Source of the DNA: JAMXLO01 sp041487355
GTDB taxonomy: Bacteria; Pseudomonadota; Alphaproteobacteria; Acetobacterales; Acetobacteraceae
Direction of reading: 5' to 3'
Length of the DNA stretch: 60,867 nt
NCBI GenBank assembly: GCA_041487355.1
Contig: JBGPND010000007.1
Coordinates: forward strand, 1 to 60,867
Shown here: positions 37,332 to 46,097 of the stretch, piece by piece
Layout of the letters: each line of letters opens with the position of its first letter
How positions within the stretch are numbered: the first letter of the stretch is position 1
Program-made: the position numbers and the translations under genes
Notes under the pieces: model-generated
The model's database searches: none
The model's input: only the letters and a program-made list of their open reading frames with translations
Told to the model about the DNA's origin: nothing

Positions 37332-40142
37332 ATGCTCTCCCGCATCGCAAGGCTTGCCGCCTTCATCGGTCATGCCCGTGCCAGGCTCCTCCTGGTGGCC
37401 AGCGGCCTTCTCATCGGCCTGACCGTGGCGGCCGGTGCCGTCCTGCTCCTCACCGAACTGCGGCGGGAGGATGTCGCCGACACCGAGCGGGAGTTGAAGA
37501 ACCTCGCGCTGATCCTCGCCGAGGAGACGGATCGAAGCTTCCAGGCGGCGGAGATGGTACAGCTTGGCCTGATCGAACACATGCGCGAGCTCGGCATCGA
37601 TTCGCCCGAGAAATTCGAGGCCCGGATGGGCTCGATCGAGGCGCACCAAAACCTGAAGGATCGCATCGCCGGCCTGCCCAATATCGATGCCATAGCGCTG
37701 ATTGATCTGCATGGCAGGATTCTCAATATTTCCCGTTTCTGGCCAGCCGGCAGCATCGACGTGACCGATCGGGACTTCTTCAAGGCCCTCAATGGCGATG
37801 CGTCCCTGACCTCAGTCATCAGCGAACCGATCCTGAACCGCGCCAACAGCACATGGACACTCCTGTTCGTCCGCAAATTCACCACGCCCGACGGACGGCT
37901 CTTGGGCTTCGTGAGCTGCGGCATACAACTTGCCTATTTCGAGGCCCTGTTTTCCAGGATATCGCTGAATGATGGGAGCACCTTCGCGCTCTACCGGCGC
38001 GACGGCATGCTGCTGGCGCGTTACCCTCATGTCGATCCGAAGATTGGCAGGACGTTCGGCGACCCGGCCAACTTCGACCGCGTTGCCAGCGTTGCCACGT
38101 CGCTCGACGGTCTCGTCAGGCTGACCAGCGTCATGGATGGCAAGGACCGGCTGGTCGCCCCACACAGCCTGACACACTACCCCCTTATCATGGCCGTCAG
38201 CGACACCATCGACGCGGTCCTCGGTCCTTGGCGTGCCGAGGTCGGCGTGTTCGGCGGTGGTGCAGTGCTGCTGGAGCTGGTCGTCGCCGGAATCATCGTG
38301 CTCGGCGTTCGCCACCTGCGCGGCTACGAGAGGCTGGCGGCGGCAAACGCCGCGCGGCTCGAGGCCGAAGCTGCGAGAGCGCTCGCCGTGTCCGAGCTTC
38401 GCCGGGCACACGAGCGCGAGGAAGCTGCGCGCAAGCTGCGGACGCAATGGATCCGCTTCGACACCGCCCTGAGCAACATGCTGCAAGGCCTCGTGATGTT
38501 CGATGATGCGGGCAGGCTGCTGGTGGCCAACCGCTGCTACGCCGAGCTGTTTGGTTTGCCAGCCGACGAGCTCGTCGAAGGCACGCCGTACGCCGAGCTG
38601 ATGGAACGCCTGGTCACGGTCGGCAATATCGGGCACGGCGACATGATAGAGATGCGGGAACGGCGAGACCATATGGTCGCCGCGCGTTCCGGTGAGGCCT
38701 TCACCTGGGAGCTGGAGGACGGCCGCGTCTTCATGGTCACGCACCAGCCGATGGAGGCGGGCTGGCTTGCCACCTATGAGGACATCACCGAACGCCGCAA
38801 GGCCGAAGCCAGGATCTCCTATCTGGCGCACCACGATGCGCTGACCAACCTGCCGAACCGCGCGCTGTTCCGCGAGAAGCTCGAACAGGCCATCGTCCAT
38901 GCGCGGCGGGGGCAGGGTCTGGCGCTGCTCTGCCTCGATCTCGATCAGTTCAAGGCGGTCAACGATACTTTCGGCGAAACCGTCGGCGACGCCCTCCTGC
39001 AGGCCGTCGCCGAGCGACTGTTGGAGCGGATGCGGGAGACCGATACCGTCGCGCGGCTTGGTGGCGACGAATTCGCCGTCGTCCAGGCCCCGATCGACAA
39101 GCCGACCGATGCGACCGGTCTCGCCAGGCGGCTGATCGAGCTGTTCGACGTGCCGTTCGACGTCGCCGGGCACCAGATCGTGATCGGCACCAGCATCGGC
39201 ATCGCTTTCGCGCCACAGGATGGCCTGGATCCTGACCAGCTGTTGAAGAGCGCCGATCTCGCGCTCTACCGCGCGAAGGTCGACGGCCGCGGCATTTATC
39301 GGTTGTTCCATGCCGAGATGGACGCGCAGATGCAGGCGCGCCGCCTGCTGGAACTGGATCTCCGCGAGGCGCTGAAGGTCGGGCAGCTCGAGCTGTTCTA
39401 TCAGCCGATCGTTGATTTGCAGGCGAGCGCGGTGACCGGCTTCGAAGCGCTGCTACGCTGGCGCCATCCGGAAAGGGGCATCATTCCGCCGAGCATGTTC
39501 ATCCCTCTCGCCGAGGAGATCGGCCTGATCGTGCCGATCGGTGAGTGGGTGTTGCGTGAGGCCTGTACCGCATGCGCGTCCTGGCCAGGCGAGATGCGGG
39601 TCGCAGCCAACCTCTCGCCGGCGCAGTTCAAGAGCCGGAACCTGGTCTCCGCGGTCGCCCAGGCATTGCGCGAAGCCGGCCTGGCACCCGATCGATTGGA
39701 ACTGGAGATCACCGAAACGGTGATACTACAGGACACCGACGCGACGCTGGCAACATTGCATCAGTTCCAGGCGCTCGGCGCCCGCATCGCCATGGACGAT
39801 TTCGGCACGGGCTATTCCTCGCTGACCTTTCTGCGGCGCTTCCCGTTCGACCGCATCAAGATCGATCAGTCTTTCGTGCGCGATATGTGCGACAAGCAGG
39901 ATTGCGGCGCCATCGTTCGCGCGGTGGCCGGCCTGAGCAACGAGCTTGGCATGGCAACCACGGCCGAGGGCGTCGAGACACTGGAACAGCTCGATGCGGT
40001 CACCCTGGCCGGCTGCACCGAGGTCCAGGGCTATCTGTTCAGCCCGGCCGTGCCAGGGTGCGCGGTGCCGGATCTGTTGCGAACGATCGCCGATATGCTG
40101 GCGTCGCACGGTACGCGCGCGATGCCCGAACCCGTTGGGTAG
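37332..40142 (+). CDS. Dual GGDEF-EAL cyclic-di-GMP signalling protein with periplasmic Cache sensor
   Basis: A 936-residue protein. A first membrane helix (about 18-42) precedes a dCache-like periplasmic domain (45-290), a second helix (about 300-325), a linker coiled coil, a PAS-like domain (about 370-490), GGDEF (about 495-660) and EAL (about 675-925). The GGDEF motif is intact (RLGGDEFAV). The EAL motif FEALLRWRHP and the residues in NLSPAQF, ITET and DDFGTGYSSL are also intact, so both synthesis and breakdown of c-di-GMP look possible. It stands alone, with no partner gene evident. GGAAAG precedes the ATG. Confidence 0.95.
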   Translation: MLSRIARLAAFIGHARARLLLVASGLLIGLTVAAGAVLLLTELRREDVADTERELKNLALILAEETDRSFQAAEMVQLGLIEHMRELGIDSPEKFEARMGSIEAHQNLKDRIAGLPNIDAIALIDLHGRILNISRFWPAGSIDVTDRDFFKALNGDASLTSVISEPILNRANSTWTLLFVRKFTTPDGRLLGFVSCGIQLAYFEALFSRISLNDGSTFALYRRDGMLLARYPHVDPKIGRTFGDPANFDRVASVATSLDGLVRLTSVMDGKDRLVAPHSLTHYPLIMAVSDTIDAVLGPWRAEVGVFGGGAVLLELVVAGIIVLGVRHLRGYERLAAANAARLEAEAARALAVSELRRAHEREEAARKLRTQWIRFDTALSNMLQGLVMFDDAGRLLVANRCYAELFGLPADELVEGTPYAELMERLVTVGNIGHGDMIEMRERRDHMVAARSGEAFTWELEDGRVFMVTHQPMEAGWLATYEDITERRKAEARISYLAHHDALTNLPNRALFREKLEQAIVHARRGQGLALLCLDLDQFKAVNDTFGETVGDALLQAVAERLLERMRETDTVARLGGDEFAVVQAPIDKPTDATGLARRLIELFDVPFDVAGHQIVIGTSIGIAFAPQDGLDPDQLLKSADLALYRAKVDGRGIYRLFHAEMDAQMQARRLLELDLREALKVGQLELFYQPIVDLQASAVTGFEALLRWRHPERGIIPPSMFIPLAEEIGLIVPIGEWVLREACTACASWPGEMRVAANLSPAQFKSRNLVSAVAQALREAGLAPDRLELEITETVILQDTDATLATLHQFQALGARIAMDDFGTGYSSLTFLRRFPFDRIKIDQSFVRDMCDKQDCGAIVRAVAGLSNELGMATTAEGVETLEQLDAVTLAGCTEVQGYLFSPAVPGCAVPDLLRTIADMLASHGTRAMPEPVG

Positions 40143-40276
40143 GCCTGGCGCGACTTCCGGGCTATTCAACTCCGCATTTGCTCGCGCAAGCGTGCGGCGA
40201 GGCGCCCCCCCTGGCGTCCCATATTTCGCCATGAGTCCGGCTAGCTTGCATCCATCAGAGCAGAGGACTATCGGCC

Positions 40277-40549
40277 ATGGCATCATTTACCGAGGACGCA
40301 ATGAACAAGGCGGAAGACGCAACCGCGCAGATCGCCCGGCTGCGCGAGCAGGTCGAGGCGCTGATGAAGGACCGGGTGACCCCGGCGGTGGCTGACGCGG
40401 CTGGCCGCGCCGAGTCCGCCGTCTACGGCGCGGCGGATGCGGTGCGCGAGCAGGCCGAGGCGGTGTCCGGCAAGGTCCGGGAACAGCCGCTGCTGGCCAT
40501 CCTGATCGCCGCGGGTGTCGGCTACGTGCTCGGCCGGTTCACCCGCTGA
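40277..40549 (+). CDS. DUF883/ElaB-YqjD-like small membrane protein
   Basis: A 90-residue protein: a polar helical N-terminus (1-70; alternating Ala/Glu/Arg typical of coiled coil), one C-terminal membrane helix (PLLAILIAAGVGYVLGRF, residues ~71-88) and a terminal R. This matches the ElaB/YqjD family of tail-anchored inner-membrane proteins, some of which bind ribosomes in stationary phase. It is followed after three bases by a second small membrane protein, an arrangement common in Proteobacteria. Confidence 0.8.
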   Translation: MASFTEDAMNKAEDATAQIARLREQVEALMKDRVTPAVADAAGRAESAVYGAADAVREQAEAVSGKVREQPLLAILIAAGVGYVLGRFTR

Positions 40550-40552
40550 TCC

Positions 40553-40954
40553 ATGCGGACCCTCCGCCTGGCGCGCATCGCAGCGGAGGCGGAGGGTCTG
40601 CGCCTGCGCCAGCGAACGCGGCGCACCGCGATCCGAGTCGCATTTGGCGTCGTCGCGATGGGGTTTCTCGCGGGCGCCGTGGTGTTTGCCCACATCGCCG
40701 CGTGGTTCTGGCTGCGGCTTTACTGGGAAAGCCAGCACACGGCGTTGATCCTCGCCGGAGCCGATCTTGTGCTCGCGGCTTTCCTCGCCCTGCTGGCGGC
40801 GCGCTCGTCACCCGGTCGCATCGAGCTGGAAGCACTCGCCGTGCGCCAGCGGGCGATGGACCGCGCGGCGAGCACGCTGGCTTTTTCCGCGCTGGCGATG
40901 CAACTGCTCCGTCTACTCACCAGCCTGCTGTCGCACTGGCGGTCCCTCGGCTAG
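40553..40954 (+). CDS. Small membrane protein of the YqjE/phage-holin-like type
   Basis: A 133-residue protein with two membrane helices (about 26-52 and 63-84), followed by a basic amphipathic tail. Arrangement and position after a DUF883 gene fit the holin-X/YqjE family; no lysis gene is nearby, so a phage role is unlikely. Its last four bases overlap the end of the convergent CBS gene. Confidence 0.7.
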   Translation: MRTLRLARIAAEAEGLRLRQRTRRTAIRVAFGVVAMGFLAGAVVFAHIAAWFWLRLYWESQHTALILAGADLVLAAFLALLAARSSPGRIELEALAVRQRAMDRAASTLAFSALAMQLLRLLTSLLSHWRSLG

Positions 40955-41370
40955 CGCATTCGCTCCCAGATGCCGGTCTCCTCGTCGAGCCGGTCCTGCT
41001 CCAGACCGCGGAAGTCGCCACGGGAGACGATGCCGATCAGCACGCCTTCGTCCACCACCGGCACGTGCCGGAACCCGCCGTCGCGCATCAGTCGCAGCGC
41101 TTGAATCGCCGTGTGACGCGGCGGCAGGCAGTCTGGATTCCTGGTCATCACCTGCCGGAGCGGCGTGGCGGCAGCATCCTTCCCCTGGGCCATGACGCGC
41201 ACCGCGTCGCGGCCGGTGAAGATGCCCACCAACTCGCCCTTGCCGTTGGTGACCAGCACGGCTCCCACCTTGCGGCCATGCATGTGCTTGCACGCTTCCT
41301 GCACCGTCGCAGTCGGCGGCAGGGTCAGCGGCTTCTGGTTGCGGATGATCTCCGCCATTTCCCGATTCAT
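40951..41370 (-). CDS. CBS-domain protein
   Basis: A 139-residue protein made of two CBS motifs: residues ~8-62 (KVGAVLVTNGKGELVGIFTGRDAVRVM) and 74-130 (HVPVVDEGVLIGIVSRGDFRGL). CBS pairs sense adenosyl ligands such as AMP or SAM and usually regulate a partner; here the domain stands alone. The ends of the two tandem repeats are intact. It converges with the small membrane protein gene. Confidence 0.9.
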   Translation of the reverse strand: MNREMAEIIRNQKPLTLPPTATVQEACKHMHGRKVGAVLVTNGKGELVGIFTGRDAVRVMAQGKDAAATPLRQVMTRNPDCLPPRHTAIQALRLMRDGGFRHVPVVDEGVLIGIVSRGDFRGLEQDRLDEETGIWERMR

Positions 41371-41448
41371 GGTTTGTCCTCCAGCCTACGCGCCAGACAA
41401 CGGTTAACGTGGCATGGAGATGCCGCGCTGCCATTGATCGAGATCAAT

Positions 41449-41530
41449 CGTCATTCCCGCACAAGCGGGAACCCAGAGCCGCCATCAAGAGTGCCGGTCT
41501 CACTGGGTGCCCGCGTTCGCAGGCATGACG
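41449..41530. repeat. Palindromic repeat, family E (CGTCATTCCCGC...)
   Basis: Inverted arms CGTCATTCCCGCACAAGCGG (left) and GCCCGCGTTCGCAGGCATGA (right) with a 25-base loop. It lies in the 199-base space between the start of the CBS gene and the end of pdxA and could terminate pdxA. Nothing else is visible in that gap. Confidence 0.85.
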
Positions 41531-41569
41531 ACGATGGGTCATCGTCTCTGCTCAAAGAGTCACTGGGCC

Positions 41570-42607
41570 TCAACCGGCCTTGGCGCGGCGCGTGGCCGCC
41601 AGGCGGACGGCATAGTCGATCGCCTCGATCAGGCTGTCCTCGTTGGCGACTCCCTTGCCGGCGATGTCGAACGCGGTGCCATGGTCGACCGAGGTGCGGA
41701 TCACCGGCAGGCCCAGCGTGATGTTCACCCCCGAGAGTGCCCGCCACGTCCCGGTTGCGGGGTCGACATCGAAACCGAGCAGCTTCACCGGGATGTGGCC
41801 CTGGTCGTGGTACATCGCCACCACGGCGTCGAACTGTCGTGCCCGCAGCTTGACGAACACGGTGTCGCCCGGCACCGGCCCGGTGACGTCCAGCCCGTCG
41901 GCGCGGCACTGTTCCACCACCGGCGTGGTGATCTCGATGTCCTCGCGGCCGAACAGCCCACCCTCGCCGGCATGCGGATTGAGCGCCGCGACGGCGAGGC
42001 GGGGGTTCGCGATGCCGAGGTCGCGGACAGCGCCATGGGTGGCGTCGATGGTGCGGCGCAGCCGCTCGGGCGTCAGCAGTCGCGGCACGTCGGCCAGCGC
42101 GACATGGGTGGTGACATGGCCAACGCGCATGTCGCCGTGCGCCAGCAGCATGATCGAGCCCGGCGTCTTCGTCAGGGCCGACAGCATGTCGGTGTGGCCG
42201 GCGTAGTGGTAGCCGGCGAGGTTCAGCGCCGCCTTGTTCAGCGGTGCCGTGACGATGGCGTCGATCCGCCCGGCCAAGGTGAGGTCGACCGCGCGCTCCA
42301 CCGCCAGATAGGCGAAGCGGCCGGCCTCGGGCTGGATCTCGCCAAAGCGGATTGGCGTCGTCTCCTCGCCGGCGGCGAGGAAGCCCAGCGGCGCATCCTC
42401 GGTCTCGGGAAACGCCAGCGTCTCGTTCAGCAGCGCACGCGCCGCGTGCAGCGCCGAGCGGTGGCCGATCACCAGCAGGCGCAGATTCCCGGATGCAAGA
42501 CGAGGCTCCAGCCGGCGACACGCCTTGACGATGATCTCCGGCCCCACCCCGGCCGGATCGCCCATGGTGATGGCGAGGCTTGGTGCGATCGTCACGATGT
42601 CCTCCAT
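41570..42607 (-). CDS. pdxA: 4-hydroxythreonine-4-phosphate dehydrogenase
   Basis: A 345-residue PdxA. SLAITMGDPAGVGPEII is the family opening, AHGDMRVGHVTTHV near 150 includes metal-binding His, NPHAGEGGLFGREDI near 210, and MYHDQGHIPVKLLGFD near 265 carries the other ligands. It oxidises 4-phosphohydroxy-threonine in the DXP-dependent pyridoxal phosphate pathway. I took ATG 42607 (MEDIVTIAPS); a start at 42667 would add 20 basic residues without a good ribosome site. Paralogues can act on other substrates, but no catabolic neighbours suggest that here. Confidence 0.92.
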   Translation of the reverse strand: MEDIVTIAPSLAITMGDPAGVGPEIIVKACRRLEPRLASGNLRLLVIGHRSALHAARALLNETLAFPETEDAPLGFLAAGEETTPIRFGEIQPEAGRFAYLAVERAVDLTLAGRIDAIVTAPLNKAALNLAGYHYAGHTDMLSALTKTPGSIMLLAHGDMRVGHVTTHVALADVPRLLTPERLRRTIDATHGAVRDLGIANPRLAVAALNPHAGEGGLFGREDIEITTPVVEQCRADGLDVTGPVPGDTVFVKLRARQFDAVVAMYHDQGHIPVKLLGFDVDPATGTWRALSGVNITLGLPVIRTSVDHGTAFDIAGKGVANEDSLIEAIDYAVRLAATRRAKAG

Positions 42608-42693
42608 GCGCATCCGCGCGCGCTTCTGTCGTCGCGACCGGTCCCGCCCGATGACGACGAACAGCACTGCGCGTGTTACTAAGCGGCCGCCCC

Positions 42694-44217
42694 ATGATTG
42701 TCACCGCTCCCCTGTTTCGTCCCAGGCCGGACGGCTCGTCTCAGCCGGTCGACATCGTTGTCGTCAAGCCGGAGAACTATCCCCACTCTGGCGTGTTCAC
42801 CGAGGTCGCCGAGACGTTGCTGTACGGGTTCCGCGCCCTGGGCTACGACGCGCACCAGCAACCCAACGTGCTGCGTTTCGCCGTTCCCACCATCGTGCTG
42901 GCCGCGCATATGCTGACCGAGGCGGATGCGCAGTGCCTTCCCTCAGGCGCCATCATCTACAATCTGGAACAGATCCGCCCCGGCGCCTGGGCGGAGAACC
43001 CCGCTTACCTCGAGCTGCTGCGCCGGCACACGGTATGGGATTGCGACGCGAAGAATGTCGCGGCCATCAGGCAGGCGACCGGCCATCGTGACGTGCACCA
43101 CGTGCCGATCGGCTACGTGCCGCAGTTGACCCGGATCGCACCCGCCGCGGAGCAGGACATCGATGTGTTGTTTTACGGCAGCATCACGCCGCGCCGTGAC
43201 GCGATGTTGCGGGCGCTCGTCGCGACCGGGATGACGGTATACGGGGAGTTCGGGCTGTACGGCAGCGAGCGAGATGCGCTGATCGCGCGCGCCAAGGTCG
43301 TGCTTAGCCTGCACGCGCACGACAACTGGGGTTTCGAGATCGCGCGGATCTCCTATCTGCTGGCGAATCGCAAGGCCGTGGTGTGCGAGGCCGCCTCGCC
43401 GTCCGAGGTCGACGCCGACCTGCGCGATGGCGTGCTTGGCGTGCCGTATGAGCGGCTGGTCGAAGCCTGCCTCGCGCTGGTGCGCGACGAGGCCGCCCGG
43501 CACCGGCTGGAGCAGGCCGGCTGGGCCGCCTTCAGTGCGCGCGACGAGGCCACCATCCTGTATCGCGCGCTCACCGCGCCGCGACCGCCGCCCGGGTCGG
43601 CGATGCCGGTCGCCAGCGACTACGCCTTCGGTTTGCGCGACCGCTATCTCGATCTGTTGGCAAAATGTCTCACCAACCGGATCCATGGCGACGGGCCGTC
43701 GCAGGCGATGCTCGACAACATCCGGCAGTTGTTTGTGGCGATCGTCGATGCCGGCGTGCCGGGCGACCTGATCGAGGCCGGAGTCTGGCGTGACGGGGCC
43801 TGCATTTTCATGCGCGGCCTGCTGAAGGCGTACGACATAAGCGACCGCCGCGTCTGGGTCGCCGGTTCGTTCAAGCTGTCCGTGGACCTGGAGACGGTGC
43901 AAGAGAATTTCCGCAAATTCGACCTGCTCGACGAGCAGGTGGTGTTCCTGCCGGGCAGGTTCGCGGACACGCTACACGCGGCGCCGATCGAACGCCTGGC
44001 GCTGCTGCGGCTTGGCGGCGACATGGACGGCTCGACCATCGACGTGCTGACAGCGCTGTACCACAAGGTATCGCCCGGTGGCTTCGTGATCGTCGACGAC
44101 TACGGCGCGGTGCCGGCCTGTCGCGCTGCCGTCGACGATTTCCGCACCGCGCACGGCATCACCGCGCCGATCCAGGACATCGACGGGTCGGGCGCGTTCT
44201 GGCAGGTCGCGCCTTAG
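42694..44217 (+). CDS. Fusion of glycosyltransferase-like domain with a degenerate TylF-type methyltransferase
   Basis: A 507-residue two-part protein. Residues ~10-300 resemble CgeB-type family-1 glycosyltransferases (VLFYGSITPRRDAMLRAL near 158, FEIARISYLLANRKAVVCEA near 224). Residues ~315-505 are a TylF/macrocin O-methyltransferase domain (GDLIEAGVWRDGACIFMRG, then PGGFVIVDDYGAVPACR). The family motif L-R-L-D-G-D is L-R-L-G-G-D here (Gly441), and the usual A-D-S-F near 399 is A-G-S-F, so two acidic residues are lost; VDD 467-469 remains. The methyltransferase half may be inactive or repurposed. It is divergent from pdxA. Confidence 0.82.
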   Translation: MIVTAPLFRPRPDGSSQPVDIVVVKPENYPHSGVFTEVAETLLYGFRALGYDAHQQPNVLRFAVPTIVLAAHMLTEADAQCLPSGAIIYNLEQIRPGAWAENPAYLELLRRHTVWDCDAKNVAAIRQATGHRDVHHVPIGYVPQLTRIAPAAEQDIDVLFYGSITPRRDAMLRALVATGMTVYGEFGLYGSERDALIARAKVVLSLHAHDNWGFEIARISYLLANRKAVVCEAASPSEVDADLRDGVLGVPYERLVEACLALVRDEAARHRLEQAGWAAFSARDEATILYRALTAPRPPPGSAMPVASDYAFGLRDRYLDLLAKCLTNRIHGDGPSQAMLDNIRQLFVAIVDAGVPGDLIEAGVWRDGACIFMRGLLKAYDISDRRVWVAGSFKLSVDLETVQENFRKFDLLDEQVVFLPGRFADTLHAAPIERLALLRLGGDMDGSTIDVLTALYHKVSPGGFVIVDDYGAVPACRAAVDDFRTAHGITAPIQDIDGSGAFWQVAP

Positions 44218-44221
44218 TGCA

Positions 44222-44240
44222 TTGTCGGGCTGACCGACAA
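44222..44240 (+). terminator. Possible terminator hairpin after the fusion gene
   Basis: TTGTCGG, loop GCTGA, CCGACAA forms a 7-bp stem just after the stop codon at 44217. There is no T-run, so it is only suggestive. Confidence 0.35.
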
Positions 44241-44324
44241 GGCTCTAACGCCAAACGTCCGAAGCGATGACTCCTGTTGTCAGAACCTTGCCCTTCTCGT
44301 CATGGCCGGGCTGCATCGTATCGG

Positions 44325-45224
44325 TCACAGCACGTCGGCCACGGCATCGTGGAACCGGCGCATCACGGCGAGATGTTCGGCGACCGAGCGGCCAGGGATG
44401 CGCCTGTGGTGACGCCGCGCGAAGGTGTTGGTGAGCGTCAGGTGCGTGGCACCTGCCTGCTTCCAGAACTTCGCCTCCTCGCGCCACTCTGCCTCGGTGC
44501 CGGCGCCGCCGGAGACCCACACCTCGATGCCGATCCTGGCTGGGTCGCGCCCCGCCTGTTCGGTCAGCCGTCGCAGTTTCCCGAATTCAGCCAGCGCCGC
44601 ATCGCCTGGCGGATAGGCGTTCATGATCCAGCCATCGCCCAGCCTGGCGATGCGTTCGAGCGTCTGATCCACATGGCCGCCGAACCACACCGGAACCCGC
44701 CGGTTCACCGGCAGCGGGTTGATGCCGGCATCCTCGATCGTGTGCCACTTTCCCTTGAACGTCACGTGCGGCTCCGCCCACAGCGCCTGCATCGCCTGCA
44801 CCTGTTCCGCCGAGCGCCGGCCGCGATTGGCAAAATTCTCGTTCAGGCCGGTGAATTCCACCGGGTTCCAGCCGACGCCGACGCCGAGCCGAAAACGTCC
44901 GCCGCACAGCACGTCGAGGCTCGCCGCCTGCTTCGCCACCAGCACCGCCTGGCGCTGCGCCAGGATGAGCACCTGGGTGGAGAATTCCGTCGTCGGCCGG
45001 CACAGGCCTGCGAGGAAGGCGAAGCAGACGAACGGATCGTGGAACAGGTCGGCGGAGGTGTTGCGGTCGCCCCAGTCCGGCCGGCTCGCGACATTCACGC
45101 CCAGCACGTGATCGGGCAGGCCGAGGTTGCTGTAGCCGATCTCCTCTGACGCCTGCGCGAATTCCCGCACCACGCCGGGTTCGCCGCCGATATCGGTCAG
45201 CGGCAACATCACGCCCAGTCGCAT
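44325..45224 (-). CDS. LLM-class (F420-type) flavin-dependent oxidoreductase
   Basis: A 299-residue luciferase-like protein. RLGVMLPLTDIGG begins the barrel, YSNLGLPDHVLGV near residue 30 and FRLGVGVGWNPVEF near residue 105 are the characteristic strands, and PVWFGGHVDQTLERIARLGDGWI near 165 is the cofactor region. It resembles F420-linked LLM oxidoreductases. GGAGGGG precedes ATG 45224. It is divergent from a SnoaL-like gene with a palindrome between. Confidence 0.87.
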   Translation of the reverse strand: MRLGVMLPLTDIGGEPGVVREFAQASEEIGYSNLGLPDHVLGVNVASRPDWGDRNTSADLFHDPFVCFAFLAGLCRPTTEFSTQVLILAQRQAVLVAKQAASLDVLCGGRFRLGVGVGWNPVEFTGLNENFANRGRRSAEQVQAMQALWAEPHVTFKGKWHTIEDAGINPLPVNRRVPVWFGGHVDQTLERIARLGDGWIMNAYPPGDAALAEFGKLRRLTEQAGRDPARIGIEVWVSGGAGTEAEWREEAKFWKQAGATHLTLTNTFARRHHRRIPGRSVAEHLAVMRRFHDAVADVL

Positions 45225-45275
45225 CGACCCCTCCATGAACTTGTCCGGCCGCGCTTATAGCAGCAATGCACGGCG

Positions 45276-45315
45276 CTGGCCCGTACGGGCCAGCATCGCA
45301 CTGGCCCGTTAGGGC
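45276..45315. promoter_or_regulatory. Perfect 18-bp palindrome plus half-site between divergent genes
   Basis: CTGGCCCGTACGGGCCAG (45276-45293) is a perfect palindrome; CTGGCCCGTTAGGGC at 45301-45315 repeats one arm with a one-base change. It lies between the LLM gene and the SnoaL-like gene. It could be an operator or a further small repeat family; no other copy was noticed in the window. Confidence 0.4.
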
Positions 45316-45392
45316 GAAGCGCGCTGCCGGTGTCGCGGTCATGTTGCAGGACCATCGGCGTCGCGTGACGCCGGGCAACCCGGGAGGACAGC

Positions 45393-45749
45393 ATGAGCAG
45401 CGCAACATTGACGATACCGAACATACGCCGCGCGATCGAAGGCCGCGACGCAGCCAGCCTGGTCGACTTCTATGCCGACAACGCGGTGATGCGGATCATC
45501 GACCAGGACAATCCGCCGAGCCGGCCGCGCGAGCTGACGGGCCGTGACGCCATCGCCGCCTATTTCACCGATGTCTGCGGCCGCGCGATGACGCACAAGG
45601 TCGAGGCCGGCGTGATGGACGGCGACAGGATCGCCTTTACGCAGCGCTGCGCCTATCCCGACGGAACCGAGGTGCTCTGCGCGACAACCCTGGAACTCGC
45701 CGGCGGCAGGATCGCGCGCCAGACCACGGTTCAGGCGTGGGATTCCTGA
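45393..45749 (+). CDS. SnoaL-like/NTF2-fold protein
   Basis: A 118-residue protein with an NTF2-like cone fold: a helical start (TIPNIRRAIEGRDAASLVDFYADNAVM), then ELTGRDAIAAYFTDVC and four strands ending GRIARQTTVQAWD. Members are small isomerases, hydrolases or binding domains. GAGGA precedes the ATG, beside a CCGGG hairpin. A 36-base gap leads to the next small gene, probably in the same transcript. Confidence 0.85.
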   Translation: MSSATLTIPNIRRAIEGRDAASLVDFYADNAVMRIIDQDNPPSRPRELTGRDAIAAYFTDVCGRAMTHKVEAGVMDGDRIAFTQRCAYPDGTEVLCATTLELAGGRIARQTTVQAWDS

Positions 45750-45785
45750 GCAAGACGCAAGGCAACGGGTCATCGGGAGGAACAC

Positions 45786-46097
45786 TTGCTCATCGCACGC
45801 TGGCAGATCGACGCACGGTTCGGCCACAAGCAGACCGTGATTGACATGCTGCAATCCTGGTCGCGGGAGATCGCGCCGCAGGCAGGCCTCGCCACCGAGA
45901 AGGGACACATGCTGACCGGATCGGTCGGCGCGCTCGAGGCGACGGTTGAACACAACTGGGAGGTGGCCGATCTCGCCGAGCTCGAGCGCGTCTGGGCGAA
46001 GCTCGCGACGATCGAGGCGCATCGACAGTGGGGCAAGGATTTGGAGCCCCACGTCGTGTCGGGCACGGCGAAATGGAACATCTATCGGGTTCTGTGA
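45786..46097 (+). CDS. Small conserved-looking hypothetical protein (possible dimeric alpha-beta barrel)
   Basis: A 103-residue protein starting at TTG 45786 with GGAGGA before it. LIARWQIDARFGHKQTVIDML and the later strand AKWNIYRVL suggest a ferredoxin-like dimeric barrel (ABM/NIPSNAP type), but I do not recognise a named family. Probably in an operon with the SnoaL-like gene. Its last 16 bases overlap the gluQ end on the opposite strand. Confidence 0.7.
   Translation: MLIARWQIDARFGHKQTVIDMLQSWSREIAPQAGLATEKGHMLTGSVGALEATVEHNWEVADLAELERVWAKLATIEAHRQWGKDLEPHVVSGTAKWNIYRVL

Noticed and set aside
40277..40954. Prophage remnant suggested by a holin-like protein
   Set aside because: No lysin, capsid or integrase nearby; the pair matches ElaB/YqjD-YqjE membrane proteins.
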